From Alphaproteobacteria bacterium (GTDB taxonomy: Bacteria > Pseudomonadota > Alphaproteobacteria > RF32 > CAG-239): 6,100 nucleotides of DNA. Of the stretch, positions 5,005 through 6,100 are shown piece by piece. Every line of letters starts with the position of its first letter. Positions within the stretch are counted from its first letter, which is position 1. The notes under the pieces were generated by a model. The model was not told the DNA's origin. It worked only from the letters and a program-made list of their open reading frames with translations, and did no database searches. A program made the position numbers and the translations under genes. The stretch covers positions 1 to 6,100 of the forward strand of contig JAGCRL010000033.1 in NCBI GenBank assembly GCA_017964705.1, given 5' to 3'.

Positions 5005-6100
5005 CTACATTTTCTCCGGCGCCTTAAATCCCAGCATATTAATACAAATATCAAGCACTTTTAATGTCAAAGAAATCAATGCCACCAAAGAAGCCAAAAT
5101 TGTTTCATTTTCTTCTGCCAAAATCTTTTTATCATGATAAAACACATTAAATTTATTGGCTATTTCATAGATATAAGAACATATTATCGCCGGCGCATCT
5201 TTTTTAACTGCCTCGTTAATTGTATGCGAAAAACGTGTTAAAGTAAGTGCTAAATCGCGTTCGGAATCACAACTGAATTGCGCAAATTTAGCTTTTTCCG
5301 TAACTGTTGCATTTTTCTCTTTAAGCTTTGCCAAAATAGATTTAATTCTAACCATTGTATAAAGGATATACGGCCCTGTATTTCCCTCAAATGAAGCAAA
5401 TTTATCCAAATCAAAAATATAGCTGCTTTCTGTTGGATTCATCAAATCGCCATATTTAATTGCCGCCAGTCCGATAATTTTTTGCAATTCTCTGACCTCT
5501 TCACTTTTAAGCTTGTCTTCATCTTTAATATGCACGGCGTTTTCCACCATATCAATCATATCTGCAAGTTTCATCGTTCCGCCGGCACGAGTTTTAAAAG
5601 GTTTTCCGTCTTTACCGTTTACGGTGCCGAAACCGATAAACGAAAGTTCGGTTTTATCCGACACAATACCTGTTTTCTTTGCACAACGGAACACTCTTTC
5701 AAAGTGTAGAAACTGCCGTTTATCCACCACATACATTATTCTGTCCGGCTTAAAGTCCTGTTCACGTTGCACCAAGGTTGCCAAATCTGTTGTTTCATAA
5801 ATGGCCGATCCGTCAGATTTCAAAACAATACACGGCGGCATCGGTTGTGTATCGCTTTCATCGATAACATCAACCACCAATGCTCCTTCGCTGATATAAG
5901 CAAAGCCGCCTTTTTTCATTTTTTCGATCATCTCCGGGATAAATCCCTCAACATCAGATTCACCGTACCAATAATCAAAATCAACATCCAACCGCCGATA
6001 ATTCCGTTTCAAATCCGGCACGGATACATTTATGATATGGTGCCACAATGCCCGATAACCTCTGCGTCCTTTTTGCATTTCAGCCGTTGCCCGCCGTGCC
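5005..6100 (-). CDS. argS: Arginyl-tRNA synthetase, C-terminal two-thirds (5' end outside window)
   Basis: Class I aminoacyl-tRNA synthetase that charges tRNA-Arg with arginine using ATP in the cytoplasm. About 365 codons are present. The frame is open to the right edge, and residues upstream of the internal Met at 6076-6078 continue the family pattern (ATAEMQKGRRGYRALW), so that Met is not the start. The missing N-terminus should hold the HIGH motif. Counting from that internal Met, visible blocks are GESD (39-42), ESDTQPMPPCIVLKSDG (74-90), TTDLA (96-100), DKRQ (119-122), the KMSKS-equivalent loop GKPFKTRAGGTMKLAD (158-173), IKYGDL (207-212), and the DALR-type anticodon-binding domain from FEGNTGPYILYTMVRI (230-245) to the terminal APEKM. 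The GKPFKTRAGG loop is the enterobacterial/clostridial kind. It heads the operon with the TatD and MBL genes; its promoter is outside the window. Confidence 0.95.
   Translation of the reverse strand, partial: ARRATAEMQKGRRGYRALWHHIINVSVPDLKRNYRRLDVDFDYWYGESDVEGFIPEMIEKMKKGGFAYISEGALVVDVIDESDTQPMPPCIVLKSDGSAIYETTDLATLVQREQDFKPDRIMYVVDKRQFLHFERVFRCAKKTGIVSDKTELSFIGFGTVNGKDGKPFKTRAGGTMKLADMIDMVENAVHIKDEDKLKSEEVRELQKIIGLAAIKYGDLMNPTESSYIFDLDKFASFEGNTGPYILYTMVRIKSILAKLKEKNATVTEKAKFAQFSCDSERDLALTLTRFSHTINEAVKKDAPAIICSYIYEIANKFNVFYHDKKILAEENETILASLVALISLTLKVLDICINMLGFKAPEKM

Noticed and set aside
6076..6078. ATG as the start codon of argS
   Set aside because: The frame continues upstream to the window edge with residues fitting the conserved ArgRS block, and the catalytic N-terminal domain would be missing.

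Overview
The window looks like an A+T-rich bacterial chromosome segment, and every gene I can support lies on the minus strand. The PhnP-like metallo-beta-lactamase protein and the adjoining TatD nuclease resemble the alphaproteobacterial tatD/MBL pair, so a low-GC, probably host-associated alphaproteobacterium is the best guess. That placement rests on remembered family resemblance, not on a search. The arginyl-tRNA synthetase looks more like clostridial/enterobacterial ArgRS than the usual alphaproteobacterial form, which leaves the placement uncertain.

Right part (about 3338-6100), a housekeeping operon read right to left: argS (5' end outside the window), a TatD-family metal-dependent hydrolase starting 3 nt after the argS stop, and a PhnP-like MBL-fold hydrolase with a GTG start whose ribosome-binding site overlaps the tatD stop. 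It ends in a strong intrinsic terminator at 3338-3365.

Middle (2098-3306): a single gene with its own extended -10 promoter. It encodes a 384-residue protein of no family I recognise, with an HELGH zinc-metallopeptidase motif and no signal peptide. No terminator is visible after it.

Left part (1-2045): a tandem family of three paralogous, probably six-helix membrane proteins (196 aa, 195 aa, and a third cut off at the window edge). Each has its own copy of an unusually well conserved promoter. The first two also share a leader of about 150 nt, ending in a hairpin that would bury the ribosome-binding site. Each complete gene ends in a near-identical GNRA-loop terminator sitting directly upstream of the next promoter, so promoter, leader, gene and terminator have been copied as a unit of about 830 bp. 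This self-contained, amplified cassette of unknown membrane proteins is the most novel-looking part of the window. Its function cannot be read from the sequence.
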